Source: Thermogemmata fonticola (GTDB taxonomy: Bacteria > Planctomycetota > Planctomycetia > Gemmatales > Gemmataceae). Taken from it: a stretch of 64,000 nucleotides of DNA. Under the pieces are notes generated by a model that saw nothing but the letters and a program-made list of their open reading frames with translations, searched no databases and was not told the DNA's origin. Positions 34,530 to 43,844 of this stretch are shown here, piece after piece; positions within the stretch are counted from its first letter, which is position 1; every line of letters begins with the position of its first letter. The stretch covers positions 144,086 through 208,085 of the forward strand of contig NZ_JACEFB010000007.1 of assembly GCF_013694095.1 (NCBI RefSeq). The letters run 5' to 3'. Made by a program: the position numbers and the translations under genes.

Positions 34530-36680
34530 ATGTTGTGGAAGAGTTTTCACACTGGCGTCTTTTGGGGGTTGGATAGGATTTCTCCGTCGATGTTCCGTCA
34601 CAAGGGTCTCGAAGAGGTTTTGCAGGAGTGGCAGAAGCTGCGCCAGGCGCCAGTCCTGGGGCGCACGGCACCGCCTCCACCGGTGGTGAGGACGCTAGAG
34701 CAAGCTCTGGACGCTCTGGGTCAACGGCAGCGTGTGCAGGAGGTGGATGCCCAGGCGGAACTGTGCCGCCAGCGTCTGGAGATGGCCGCCACGCCCATCC
34801 TCGGCGTGCTGGGGGAACTCAACGCGGGCAAGTCGAGCGTGGTGGCGCGCTTTCTCAGTCCGGCGGGACGCTGCCGTCTGCCCCGCGGCTTGGAGGAGGC
34901 CTTCGGCACGCATCGCTTTGTGTACTGGTTCCCCCGCGCTTGGCAGCAGGACGAGCAGCGCTACCAAGCCCTCCTGCGCTGGCTGGCCCAAGCCCACGGC
35001 CACGCCCCTGAACCGCTCCACGAGAAGCCGGAGATTGCTTTCCAGCAGTACCGTAGCGGACGGGAAAACCCTGCGCTCATCCCCGTCCCCCTCGTCGCTT
35101 ACGACGAGCAGCTCCAGCACTTCGCCCTGCTCGATTGCCCCGATGTGCAGACCGAGGACCATCCCCCCGCTTCCCCCGCGGCGCTCCTTGGCTCATCCTC
35201 GCCCCCGCCCAACCGCCGCCTAGAGTTTGTCACCCAGGCCGCCCGCCTCTGCTCCGCCTTCCTCCTGGTCTGGGAACGCAGTCAGGTCCGCGACCGGCTC
35301 GTCGGAGAGTTCCTCCACCGCCTCCGCCAAGTCATGGCTCAAGTCCCCATCTTTCTTCTCATTAACAAAGTCCGTCCCAAACCGGATGCCTTATCCGCAA
35401 TTCTTCAAGATGAGGATATCCAAAGAATCCGTGAAAAATACCATATCCAGGACATCTACGTTGCTATGGACTTTGATATTCCCAATTGGGAGCGATACAC
35501 ACCGGCTTCCTTGCAGAAGGACAAAGCCTCTTTGCCGAATGACGAGGCGGGAAAGTCCCCGGTGTTCTTCCGCCTCGATGCCAACACCGCCGCTGATCCT
35601 CACGCCGCACCGGCCACGGTGGGATTGGCAGCTCTCTTCCAGCAGCTTCCGCCGGCCGAGTTGCAAAAAGCAGCGATTGACTCGGCAGTGACAGAACTCC
35701 GCCAGCAGATCGCCGCCCTTCTGGACAGCCTCGACACCTGGCGGCAGAAGTGCGAAAAGACCACCCGCTCCGCCTGGCAGGGCCTGCTGCAATTCTGCCT
35801 GGAGTTGTTCCAGGATCAACGCGGCGAACCCATCCAAATCTACAATCTTGCCTTCCAGGAAAAGCTCAACAAAGTCATCATGGAACAGGCCCCCTGGTAT
35901 GTTAAGATGGCGAATTGGTTCCATGACAGAATCCATAGCGGTGTGGAATTGGTCCGCAAGATGATACCGTTATCAGGATTAAGACACCAGGCGGAGCAAT
36001 GGCGGAGCCACTTGCAGCATTGGGCGGGGGGATTTGTGGATGCCGCGGAGTTGGCCCAGCGCAGTCTCCAGCAGCGGTGGGTGCCTGCGGATTGGCCGAT
36101 GGAGCGATTGGAGTATCTCTGGAAGGAGGTGCTGGAGCAGTTGAGGCGCTTCGAGCATCAGGTCAGCGAGGCGGATTTGCGGCCGATGGCGGAGGATTTC
36201 TGGCGGCATGCCCCGGCAGGGGTAGGCTGGCGCAGCGCGCTGTCGATTCTGGGAAGCATGGCAGCGGTGGCGGGCTTGGCCACGGCGGCGATTGACGGCG
36301 GAGCGACACTCATGGCCGGCTATTCCTTCTCCGCGGCGGTGGCTTCGGCCATTCCAGGCCTGGGCGCCCTGACGGTCGGGGCTATCGGGACTGGAACCGC
36401 CTTGGCCGTCTGCTACGCCGGACTGATCCAGCATAACTCGCTTCCCTATCTGTCGGCATTTTTCACCTTGGCCTGTGACGCCTTCGGACTGCCGCACCGC
36501 CTCGATGACCAGCCGCTGACCGTGACCTTTGGGCGAGGCGAGCAGCGGCGACCATTCACACTGCCGCAAGTCGCAGTGCCCTCCTTGCGGGTGTGCCACC
36601 CCTTGCCGAACATCGGGCTGTGGCACTGGACAGGTCCGGGCCGCCAGGCCTGGGAAAACGCCCGCCGCTCTCTCCCGTGA
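34530..36680 (+). CDS. Dynamin-like GTPase with membrane hairpin, first of tandem pair
   Basis: A 716-residue large GTPase. The P-loop GELNAGKS is at 95-102, switch/G3 LLDCPD has Asp202, and LLINKVRP (279-283) gives the NK of G4. A helical region (about 380-560) contains long amphipathic helices. A Gly/Ala-rich hydrophobic hairpin follows (about 568-635, SILGSMAAVAGLATAAI and LGALTVGAIGTGTALAV), as in bacterial dynamin-like proteins that insert into lipid bilayers. An ATG at 34590 (MFRHKGL) is an alternative start; neither has a strong ribosome site. It is 33 bases from the next GTPase, so one transcript likely encodes both. A role in membrane remodelling is inferred from architecture. Confidence 0.82.
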   Translation: MLWKSFHTGVFWGLDRISPSMFRHKGLEEVLQEWQKLRQAPVLGRTAPPPPVVRTLEQALDALGQRQRVQEVDAQAELCRQRLEMAATPILGVLGELNAGKSSVVARFLSPAGRCRLPRGLEEAFGTHRFVYWFPRAWQQDEQRYQALLRWLAQAHGHAPEPLHEKPEIAFQQYRSGRENPALIPVPLVAYDEQLQHFALLDCPDVQTEDHPPASPAALLGSSSPPPNRRLEFVTQAARLCSAFLLVWERSQVRDRLVGEFLHRLRQVMAQVPIFLLINKVRPKPDALSAILQDEDIQRIREKYHIQDIYVAMDFDIPNWERYTPASLQKDKASLPNDEAGKSPVFFRLDANTAADPHAAPATVGLAALFQQLPPAELQKAAIDSAVTELRQQIAALLDSLDTWRQKCEKTTRSAWQGLLQFCLELFQDQRGEPIQIYNLAFQEKLNKVIMEQAPWYVKMANWFHDRIHSGVELVRKMIPLSGLRHQAEQWRSHLQHWAGGFVDAAELAQRSLQQRWVPADWPMERLEYLWKEVLEQLRRFEHQVSEADLRPMAEDFWRHAPAGVGWRSALSILGSMAAVAGLATAAIDGGATLMAGYSFSAAVASAIPGLGALTVGAIGTGTALAVCYAGLIQHNSLPYLSAFFTLACDAFGLPHRLDDQPLTVTFGRGEQRRPFTLPQVAVPSLRVCHPLPNIGLWHWTGPGRQAWENARRSLP

Positions 36681-36713
36681 TCCCTCGTTGGCTTTTGGGG
36701 AAAGGAATCGGTT

Positions 36714-38603
36714 ATGTCTGCTCCTCCTGCGCGCTCCCCCTCCTCTGCTGCGCTCGCCCAACTCCGGCAGTGGTGCGAGCAGGTGCTGGCCGCGGTGCAC
36801 CAGGTCTTTGGGGACCATCCGCCGGCGCCGGCCATTCGGCAGCTCTGCCGCCAGGTACTGGAGGAGGCGCAATTGCTGCTAGCGCGGACCGCGACCGTGG
36901 CAGTGTCCGTGGTGCTTTTGGGGCGCACGGCGTCCGGCAAAGGGTGGCTGGCGCGCTGCTTCCTGCGCGATCCCGCTTTGCGCTCGGCCATTCCCAGCGG
37001 CCAGAACTCCGCGGATCGCTCGGCCCATCTGCTCTGGATCGGCCCCCAGCCGCCGCCGCAACGGGAAGAAGGGGAGCAGTATCTCCCCGCCTCTGCCGAG
37101 CAGATGCTCGATTTGGGCGTGCCGTACTGCCTGGGCGATGCCCCTGGCTTTTCTACCTATGGGGAAGCCGCGGAGCGTCTCCACCGCCGGGCCTTGGCCT
37201 CCGCCGCCCTGAAAATCCTCGTGTTGCCTCAGGAATCCCTCCGCGACGCCGGTGTGGTGCAACTCCTCCGCCAGCTTCCGGCTGCCCGCGTCCTCCCCGC
37301 CATCCGCTTCCGCAATCAGCCGGGACAGACCCAGCCCCGCGAACAAACCTACCAGGATGTTCTCCATCACTACCAGCTTTGGCAGCAGGCTGCCCCCGCC
37401 ACCCGTCTCCTCTCACCCCTCTGGATTCCCGATGCGGATTGCTATGCCCCTCATGATCCTAATCAAGCGATCACTTACACACAGAAATTATTGCAGGATA
37501 CATTGACGCCTCTTTTAGCGGATTCCCAGCAGCGTCAGCAGGCGCTGGAGGCGGAAATCCACGCCCGGCACGAGCAACTCCGCCGCAGCGTTGAACAACA
37601 TCTGGAGGAGTTCCGCCAGCGCCTTCAGCCGATCCTGGCCAAGATCGACGACACCCTCTACAGCCTCCCGCCGCAATTGACCCGCCAGATGTTCGGTGAG
37701 GATGTCCCCCTGGCCGCCCTGGTGCGCGTCCGCCTCCGCGCCCATATCTTCCACTATACACCGCCTTGGTGTTTCCCCTATCGTTCCATCTTAGGACTTC
37801 TTATATTGACATCCAATGCTTGGGATCGCCTGATTTTTACATTGACAGGCAGTATTCCATCACTAGTCGCCGTGGTGTGGCAATCTTGGAAGAATGTGCG
37901 CACGATGGGGAAGGCTATGGCCCGGCAGCGGCTGCCCTTGGCGGCGTATCTCCAGCAGCAGGCCCGCGAAGCCTTGGCCGTGCCGCTCCAGCGCTTGCGG
38001 CAGACCCTGGCCGCCTGGCGCGACGAGGAAGTCCGACCGGAACAGGATTCCTACCAAGAAGTTAAGGTCCGTATCGCCGGGCTAGACGAGTTCCAAAACC
38101 GCTGCCGCTCTCTCCTGGAGCAGACGTTAGCCGAGCACACCGCCCGCCGCCGCTCCCCCTGGCTCTTCGCCCTCTTCGCTACCCTCGCCTTTCTCTTTTT
38201 CTTCTCTGGACCTGTTGTGGTCATCTATCGGCAATACATTGAAACTCTATGGCAAGTCTTTCGCGGAGAACCCGTATCATGGAGTGATTTCCCTCGTCCC
38301 GATTTTTCCATGATATTCACCAGCTTCATTCTCAGTGTGATTCCCGTGGCCTTGATTGCCATGATCGCCCTGACGGGGTTCACGCGCCGCCGCCTCGTGG
38401 AGCACTTGGCAAGCTCCTTCCGTCAAAAGATCGACGCTGTGACGAAACAGTGGCAGCAGCAGGCGATGCTGCGCCTGGAATTGCACGATCCCCAGTGGGA
38501 AGCGGTGCAGCGGCTGCTTCATCTGGACGGGGTGGCCGCTGAGCGTAAACCGCCGGAATCCGCGTCCTCCGCCGCCGCCAAGCCTCCCCCGTCTGAAAGC
38601 TAA
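36714..38603 (+). CDS. Dynamin-like GTPase with degenerate P-loop, second of tandem pair
   Basis: A 629-residue partner of the upstream GTPase. The P-loop reads GRTASGKG at 70-77, with Gly in place of the usual Ser/Thr, and G3 is GDAPG with Asp142; no NKxD is seen where G4 should be (PAIRFRNQPG). It may therefore bind nucleotide weakly. A coiled-coil stretch lies at about 262-320. Hydrophobic segments occur at about 355-385 (ILGLLILTSNAW), 480-505 (FALFATLAFLFFFSGPVVV) and 530-560 (FTSFILSVIPVALIAMIAL), so it has more membrane contacts than its neighbour. This active-plus-degenerate pairing suggests a heteromeric complex. The C-terminus is Pro/Ser-rich. Confidence 0.8.
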   Translation: MSAPPARSPSSAALAQLRQWCEQVLAAVHQVFGDHPPAPAIRQLCRQVLEEAQLLLARTATVAVSVVLLGRTASGKGWLARCFLRDPALRSAIPSGQNSADRSAHLLWIGPQPPPQREEGEQYLPASAEQMLDLGVPYCLGDAPGFSTYGEAAERLHRRALASAALKILVLPQESLRDAGVVQLLRQLPAARVLPAIRFRNQPGQTQPREQTYQDVLHHYQLWQQAAPATRLLSPLWIPDADCYAPHDPNQAITYTQKLLQDTLTPLLADSQQRQQALEAEIHARHEQLRRSVEQHLEEFRQRLQPILAKIDDTLYSLPPQLTRQMFGEDVPLAALVRVRLRAHIFHYTPPWCFPYRSILGLLILTSNAWDRLIFTLTGSIPSLVAVVWQSWKNVRTMGKAMARQRLPLAAYLQQQAREALAVPLQRLRQTLAAWRDEEVRPEQDSYQEVKVRIAGLDEFQNRCRSLLEQTLAEHTARRRSPWLFALFATLAFLFFFSGPVVVIYRQYIETLWQVFRGEPVSWSDFPRPDFSMIFTSFILSVIPVALIAMIALTGFTRRRLVEHLASSFRQKIDAVTKQWQQQAMLRLELHDPQWEAVQRLLHLDGVAAERKPPESASSAAAKPPPSES

Positions 38604-38780
38604 CATTTGTGCCGATCCTCTCTGTGATATATACAGATATTCTTTGTTTGGATAAAGTTTATTTTACATCTCGATAAGCAGGATTTCTCACGGGACCTGT
38701 ATGGGGGTGAGCCGGCTACGGCGAAAGGTGACGATTCCCTGACACCAGGCGGGCCGGGGGGCACGGCGGTTCGCCAGGTA

Positions 38781-39293
38781 TCACGGCTGTTCGGCGTTCC
38801 AGCGGCGGAAGTTGACGGTCTCGATGCGGAAGGGGGCGCCTGCGACCGCGCGGGGGAAGAAGCGGTCCACCCAGCCGCGCTCAGCGGCTTCCTGCCAGGA
38901 GGTCTGCGGGGGAACGTCCACGGATTTGAGCAGGATCAGGCGGCTGGCGCGATGCTGCCAGGCGGCGCGGGCGGCCAGAGAGTCGGAGGTGAGGTCCCAG
39001 CTCCGCGGCCAGGAACCCAGCTCCAGGCCGTCCAGGGCGGAGGGGGGCATGGCTGGTCCCAGCAGGCGGCGCAAAAACGCCTCGGCGATGCGGAGAGTGT
39101 CCATCGCCAATTCGTGCGCCGCCGCTTCCCCCAGTCCGTGAATTCGATCCAACATCCGAATAACATCAGCTAAATCTCCTCCGCCTGGCATAATTCGTAT
39201 AGGATCAGGTGATAAAGACTGCAAAAAAGCTCGCAAACGTGGTCCGAGATCGGGAAGATCATAGAGGCTGCCGCCGACTTTGAGGATGATCAT
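38781..39293 (-). CDS. MfnE-like amino-acid-kinase-family protein
   Basis: A 170-residue small amino-acid kinase. It starts MIILKVGGSLYDLPDLG with the phosphate-binding GGS, has MPGGGDLADVIRML, GEAAAHELAMDTL, SWDLTSDSLAARAAW and LLKSVDVPP, the motif order of the family that includes MfnE, which phosphorylates the furan precursor of methanopterin. Planctomycetes use tetrahydromethanopterin-linked C1 chemistry, so that role is plausible, but the assignment rests on motif resemblance. The start at 39293 is chosen because it begins the conserved first strand; the open frame reaches 39440. The first 30 codons lie in a visibly GC-poor patch. No other pathway genes are adjacent. Confidence 0.72.
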   Translation of the reverse strand: MIILKVGGSLYDLPDLGPRLRAFLQSLSPDPIRIMPGGGDLADVIRMLDRIHGLGEAAAHELAMDTLRIAEAFLRRLLGPAMPPSALDGLELGSWPRSWDLTSDSLAARAAWQHRASRLILLKSVDVPPQTSWQEAAERGWVDRFFPRAVAGAPFRIETVNFRRWNAEQP

Positions 39294-39466
39294 GGGTTGG
39301 CATCTCGCGGGAGGTTGGGGTCTATGCCAGGCGGCAGGCCGGCTGCCTGCGCGGAAGGTGCGGAGTATTGTAGGCCGAGCTGCTGCGGAACGGAAGCAGA
39401 AAGCAGAGGCGTATGGTACAATGGCAGCACTGGGGCGCAAAGCCGGTTGGGCAGGAGGGCGATGCG

Positions 39467-42175
39467 ATGCGGGAATGGAGAAGCTGGGCGTTCCGTTCGG
39501 CGAAGCGGTGGGGGGCCGTGCTGGGAGCGCTCGTGACGGCGGCGGCTATCGCTCAGGTTCCGCTGCCCCCGGTCGAGGAGAAGGAGGACCCGAAAGGGGG
39601 GGTCAAGCGCAAGGTGGTGGTCGAGGATGATCTACCGCCGACGCGGCGCCCCGCGGCCACCGTGAGCCACCCGCCGGATGTGCAACTCGACGAGCTGGAG
39701 CGGGCGGCGGTGGCGGCATCCCAGCCGCAGCACAAGGCCCTGTTGCAGAAGTACCGCGTTCCCTTCGACAGTTTGACGGAGGCCGGGGGAGTCAGCCGGA
39801 TTCGTCCCGTGCCCATTCACCGCTCTGAGTGGAAGGGGGCCGCGTATATCCGGGTCACGCCGCTGGACAGCACAGGTCAGCCGCTGGCGGAGCGGGGCGT
39901 GGCGGTCAAGGACGTGCGGCAGTTGGAGTATTTCGAGGCCCTGGTCCTGGCGGATGTGGAGAAACTGCTGGGGGGGAAGGAGGGGAAGCCGTCGCTGGAC
40001 GATTACCTGGTGGCGGAGCAGTTGCTGGCGGCGGCGCTGCGGTTTCACGATTATGCGCGGGAGCGGAACCTGCGGCGGGGGCGGGGCTGGGAACCGCTGC
40101 GCAGTCCCCTGGCGAGCCGCTTGCGGCAGGTGCGGTTAGAAGCGGTGCAGTTGGCCCAACGCAGCGGGGACATGGTCCGCTTGCGGGAGCTGAGCCGGCG
40201 CGTGAGCGAGGCGTACCCGCAGGATGCGGAGGTGGCCCAGGTGGTAGCCGCCGTGCGCCTGAGCGAAGCGGAGCGGCTCCTGCAATCGCCGCAGCATCTG
40301 GATCATGTGCGGGCACGCGAGCTGCTCGACGATTACCAGGCGCGCTTTCCCGGCACACCCGGCGAGGCGGTGCAGCGCCTGCGCGGCCAGTTGCGGGAGA
40401 TGGCCCTGCAAGCCCTCCAGCGAGCACGGGAGAAAAAGGAAGTGGGGGACTTGCCCACCGCCCGCGACGAGCTGGCCCGTGCGGCGGCCCTGGACCCCAA
40501 TCTGGAAGACCTGCGCGAATTGCAGCGCGAGCTGCGCTTCGGCTACCCCGTGCTCTCTGTGGGGGTCTGGCAGTTGCCGCGCTACATGAGTCCTTCCCTT
40601 GCCCTGCTCGATAGCGAAAAGCAAGCAGTGGAGCTGCTCTTCGAGGGTCTGCTGGAGGAAGTACGGGACAGCAGCGGCCTGATCGGCTATGAACCGGCGG
40701 CCCTGCGCGCGATGCCCCGGCTGTTGCCCGGCGGGCGCGAATGCACCTTGCGGATCAGTCCCGGCGAAGGGGACCCTCGGACCAGTTTTACCAGTCACGA
40801 TGTGGTGGCGACGGTGCAACTGTTGCGCCGTCAGCCGCACACCTGGGCCGCCTGGCCGCTCTTGTGGCTGGCGCCGGAGCCGCCGCAACCGCGGGACACC
40901 GCCACGGTCCGCCTGTTTCTGGCCCAGATGCATCCCGATCCGCGGGCCTTACTCACCTTCAAACTGCTGCCGGGACGCTGGCTGCAACAGCAGGGGAAGG
41001 CGGCGGACGATCTGGATTTTGCCCAGCGACCCTTCGGCACCGGACCCTACCGCTTGCATGCCCGGGTGGATCAACCTCCGCCCGGTCAGCCCCGCGAAGT
41101 CATCTTCTTCGACAACCCCCTCTACGCTCGCAGTCCCGATCGCGTCCACCTGCCGCGGATTCGCGAAGTCCGGCTCGTGGAAATCCGCCCTTCGCCGACG
41201 GACCCCTATCTCCCGCGGGTGACCGAAGCCTTCCGCAATGGCCGCCTCCATCTGCTGCCCGATATTCCCACGGTCGATGTGCCGCAGTTCACCGGGCCAG
41301 GGTCGGGATTGGCTGACCGGGTGGAGGTAGTCACCGTGACGCAGCATCGGCGCATCCACATTCTGGCGGTGAATCTGCGCCGCCCCTACTTCCAGCGCAA
41401 GAGTCTGCGGCAGGCGCTGAGCCTGGGGATCGACCGGGAGGATATTCTCGATCAGGTGTTTCGCGGCAGCGCCCCGGAAAACCGCAAGTATCACCGGGTG
41501 ATGGGAGGACCGTTCCCGCCGCAGTCCTGGGCCGCCGGCAGCAAGCCGATGTCCCTGACCAACCGCGACCTGGCTGTGCAGCGCCTCCAGGAGTATCTGG
41601 CGGAACCCGGCGCCACCACCGCCTTTCAGCTTTCCTATCCGCAGGATGATCCCCGGGCCGCCGCCGCCTGCACCCGCTTGAAAACCCAGCTCGAAACTCT
41701 CTTTGACAAACGCCTGACCCTGGAGCTGGAACCGGTCCCCATGCGCGACCTGCTCGTGCGCGTCCACGAAGAACACCGCTATGACCTGGCCTACATCCCC
41801 TTCGACTACCCGGATGACTACTATCCCTACGCTCTGGCTGCCTTGCTCGACCCCTCGGCGGCTACCCGCTCCGGACGCAACTTCTGCCACTTCCTTGACC
41901 CCGACACCAACCCCGATGCCGAAGACCTCCGCCTCGGCCAGCTCCTCAATGACCTCAAACAATTCCGCGACTACGACACCCTCGCCCAGCGTGCCGCCGA
42001 CATCGCCGAACGCTTCAACCAGTCCCTCCCCTTCATTCCCCTCTGGCAGCTTGACCGCCACATCGCCGTGCACCGCCAGCTCCGCATCTTCTACGACACC
42101 TCCACCCCCGCCGATCCGACCACCCTCAATCCGACCACCCTCTTCACACGCATCGCCTACTGGCGGCTGGAATAA
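39467..42175 (+). CDS. Large family-5 extracellular solute-binding protein
   Basis: A 902-residue secreted protein. A signal-like segment (WGAVLGALVTAAAIAQ) is followed by about 330 residues without a known domain, largely helical with repeat-like stretches (REMALQALQRAREKKEVG, ARDELARAAALDPNLEDL) that resemble TPR motifs. From about residue 358 it becomes an SBP_bac_5 domain: LEDSEKQAVELLFEGLLEE-type opening, then ILAVNLRRPYFQRKSLRQAL, SLGIDREDI and DLAYIPFDYPDDYY. Standard peptide-binding proteins are ~550 residues, so the N-terminal extension is unusual. AGGAGGG precedes the ATG at 39467. No ABC permease or ATPase genes are nearby. Confidence 0.85.
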   Translation: MREWRSWAFRSAKRWGAVLGALVTAAAIAQVPLPPVEEKEDPKGGVKRKVVVEDDLPPTRRPAATVSHPPDVQLDELERAAVAASQPQHKALLQKYRVPFDSLTEAGGVSRIRPVPIHRSEWKGAAYIRVTPLDSTGQPLAERGVAVKDVRQLEYFEALVLADVEKLLGGKEGKPSLDDYLVAEQLLAAALRFHDYARERNLRRGRGWEPLRSPLASRLRQVRLEAVQLAQRSGDMVRLRELSRRVSEAYPQDAEVAQVVAAVRLSEAERLLQSPQHLDHVRARELLDDYQARFPGTPGEAVQRLRGQLREMALQALQRAREKKEVGDLPTARDELARAAALDPNLEDLRELQRELRFGYPVLSVGVWQLPRYMSPSLALLDSEKQAVELLFEGLLEEVRDSSGLIGYEPAALRAMPRLLPGGRECTLRISPGEGDPRTSFTSHDVVATVQLLRRQPHTWAAWPLLWLAPEPPQPRDTATVRLFLAQMHPDPRALLTFKLLPGRWLQQQGKAADDLDFAQRPFGTGPYRLHARVDQPPPGQPREVIFFDNPLYARSPDRVHLPRIREVRLVEIRPSPTDPYLPRVTEAFRNGRLHLLPDIPTVDVPQFTGPGSGLADRVEVVTVTQHRRIHILAVNLRRPYFQRKSLRQALSLGIDREDILDQVFRGSAPENRKYHRVMGGPFPPQSWAAGSKPMSLTNRDLAVQRLQEYLAEPGATTAFQLSYPQDDPRAAAACTRLKTQLETLFDKRLTLELEPVPMRDLLVRVHEEHRYDLAYIPFDYPDDYYPYALAALLDPSAATRSGRNFCHFLDPDTNPDAEDLRLGQLLNDLKQFRDYDTLAQRAADIAERFNQSLPFIPLWQLDRHIAVHRQLRIFYDTSTPADPTTLNPTTLFTRIAYWRLE

Positions 42176-42219
42176 GAGCCTGCCGACGGGAAGGGCAGCT
42201 CTTCACGGACCCGGTTTCC

Positions 42220-42440
42220 CAAGACGAGCAGCGAGCAGTGAAAAGGGCGAATGGTGAATAGCGAATGCCGAATGGTGAGTGATGGAAGAAAGCGAAGGGC
42301 GAGCCGTAGGGCCAATGGTGAGTGGCGAATAGTGGTATAGAGGAGGACAGGGAGACACGGAGACGAAGAGAGAGACGGGAAGAGGACAAACGCTGAGCGG
42401 CGAGCGGCGGAGCGCAGAACGGGGGGAGGGGCGAGGGGAA
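42220..42440. repeat. Purine-rich intergenic stretch with short degenerate repeats
   Basis: The plus strand is almost all A and G. Between 42247 and 42335 it repeats GAATGGTGA(A/G)T and AATAG(C/T)G(A/G)-like words (for example CGAATGGTGAATAGCGAATG). The rest is a GGAGA/GAGG-type purine tract. No gene; minus-strand frames here are Ser/His/Leu-rich repeats of the same DNA. Confidence 0.7.
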
Positions 42441-42443
42441 CGT

Positions 42444-43583
42444 TCACTCCGCGGCGTAAGCCCGCTGGAAGGCGGCCACTCCGGCCCCCAGCGCCACACT
42501 CAGGCCGCTTTGGGCCAGCACCAGCTCCAGGGCGGCGATTGCTCCGAGCACATCGAACGGATCAACATATCCCATATGGCTGAGGCGCCAGATTTTCCCC
42601 TTGAGGGTGTCCTGTCCGTCGGCCAGTTTGAAGCCGAAATCCTTCTCCAGTTTTTTCAGGACGGCGGAGCCATCGAGGCTGGCCGGGACGCGGATGACTG
42701 TCAGGGCACTGGCAGGCCGGCGGGCGAACAGTTCCAGGCCCAGGGCTTGGACGGCGGCACGGCAAGCGCGGGCCAGGCGTTCGTGGCGGCACCAGACCTG
42801 CTCGATACCTTCACGGCGGAGGCGTTCCAGGGCCAGCCGCTGCGCGCGGATCAGGGTGTTGGCGGGGGTGAAGGGGGTGTCCGGCCCGTCGGCCAGCGCT
42901 TTGCGGTACCGCCGCAGATCGAAGTAAAAGTTGCGTACCGGCGTGGTTTCGATCTTCTGCCATCCCTTGGGGCTGACGGCGATGTAGGCCAATCCCGGCG
43001 GCATCATCAGGGCTTTTTGCGAACCAGTCACCAGCACGTCGATACCCCAGGCGTCCATGCGGCACTCCATCGCACCGATGCCGCTGATGCCATCGACGAC
43101 CAGCACGGCCCGGCGGTGGCGCAGGAGTTGCCCGAAGGCGGCGATGTCATGTCCCACGCCCGTGCTGGTTTCGCACAAGGTGGTGAAGACGGCCACGGCG
43201 TCGCTGTGCTGCTCCAGGGCTTCGGCCAGGCGTTCCGGCGTGACGGCTTCCCCCGGTGCCGCTTCCACGGCGACCACCTCGGCCCCGTAAGCCCGCAGGA
43301 TGCCGCGCCAGCGTTCCCCCCAGCGGCCTGCGGTGCCTAGGATCACCTTCTCCCCCGCCGCGACCAGGTTCGTCACCGCCGCTTCCATCGCTCCGGTGCC
43401 GCTGCTGGTGAGCACATAGACCGGCTGCTGCGTCTGCAGCACATATTGCAAGCCGGCCACCACCTCTCCCAGGATCGCCTTGGCTTCGGCACTGCGGTGA
43501 TACCCCACAGGCCGCGCCAGCTCCAGCAGCACTTCCTCCGGCACCGGTGTCGGACCCGGCGTGAATAACCGCGACTTCTTCAT
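42444..43583 (-). CDS. Class V aminotransferase (alanine-glyoxylate/serine-glyoxylate type)
   Basis: A 379-residue PLP enzyme that transfers an amino group between alanine or serine and glyoxylate. It begins MKKSRLFTPGPTPVPEEV, typical of the family. The PLP phosphate-binding SSGTGAME is at 60-67, Asp164 contacts the pyridine nitrogen (VVDGISGIG), and the Schiff-base Lys190 is in VTGSQKALMMPPGL. The C-terminus keeps WRLSHMGYVDPFDV. Start at 43583 with AAGGAG upstream. A role in serine metabolism or the serine cycle for C1 assimilation is possible, and would fit the MfnE-like gene 3 kb away, but no other serine-cycle genes are present. Confidence 0.94.
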   Translation of the reverse strand: MKKSRLFTPGPTPVPEEVLLELARPVGYHRSAEAKAILGEVVAGLQYVLQTQQPVYVLTSSGTGAMEAAVTNLVAAGEKVILGTAGRWGERWRGILRAYGAEVVAVEAAPGEAVTPERLAEALEQHSDAVAVFTTLCETSTGVGHDIAAFGQLLRHRRAVLVVDGISGIGAMECRMDAWGIDVLVTGSQKALMMPPGLAYIAVSPKGWQKIETTPVRNFYFDLRRYRKALADGPDTPFTPANTLIRAQRLALERLRREGIEQVWCRHERLARACRAAVQALGLELFARRPASALTVIRVPASLDGSAVLKKLEKDFGFKLADGQDTLKGKIWRLSHMGYVDPFDVLGAIAALELVLAQSGLSVALGAGVAAFQRAYAAE

Positions 43584-43844
43584 GCTCTCCTTCTCCTCAC
43601 GGTTTGCTTTCACGGATTGTTGTAGGAACCGCTGTCCTCCGGCTCCACCGCCCGCCTTCCACCCTGGCTCGCTTGCTGCCCCCGTTTTCCTGGACCATCT
43701 GGGCAACATTTAATCCTGCCGCCATTTAATCCTGCCGCCGCTGGGGCGGGGCGTGGTGTTTTTCCCTGGCGAAGCCGATCGGGGCGGGGAGGCGGTTTTG
43801 GCAACGTGGACGCTGGCCTCGGCGGAGAAAGGACAAGTGCGGAT

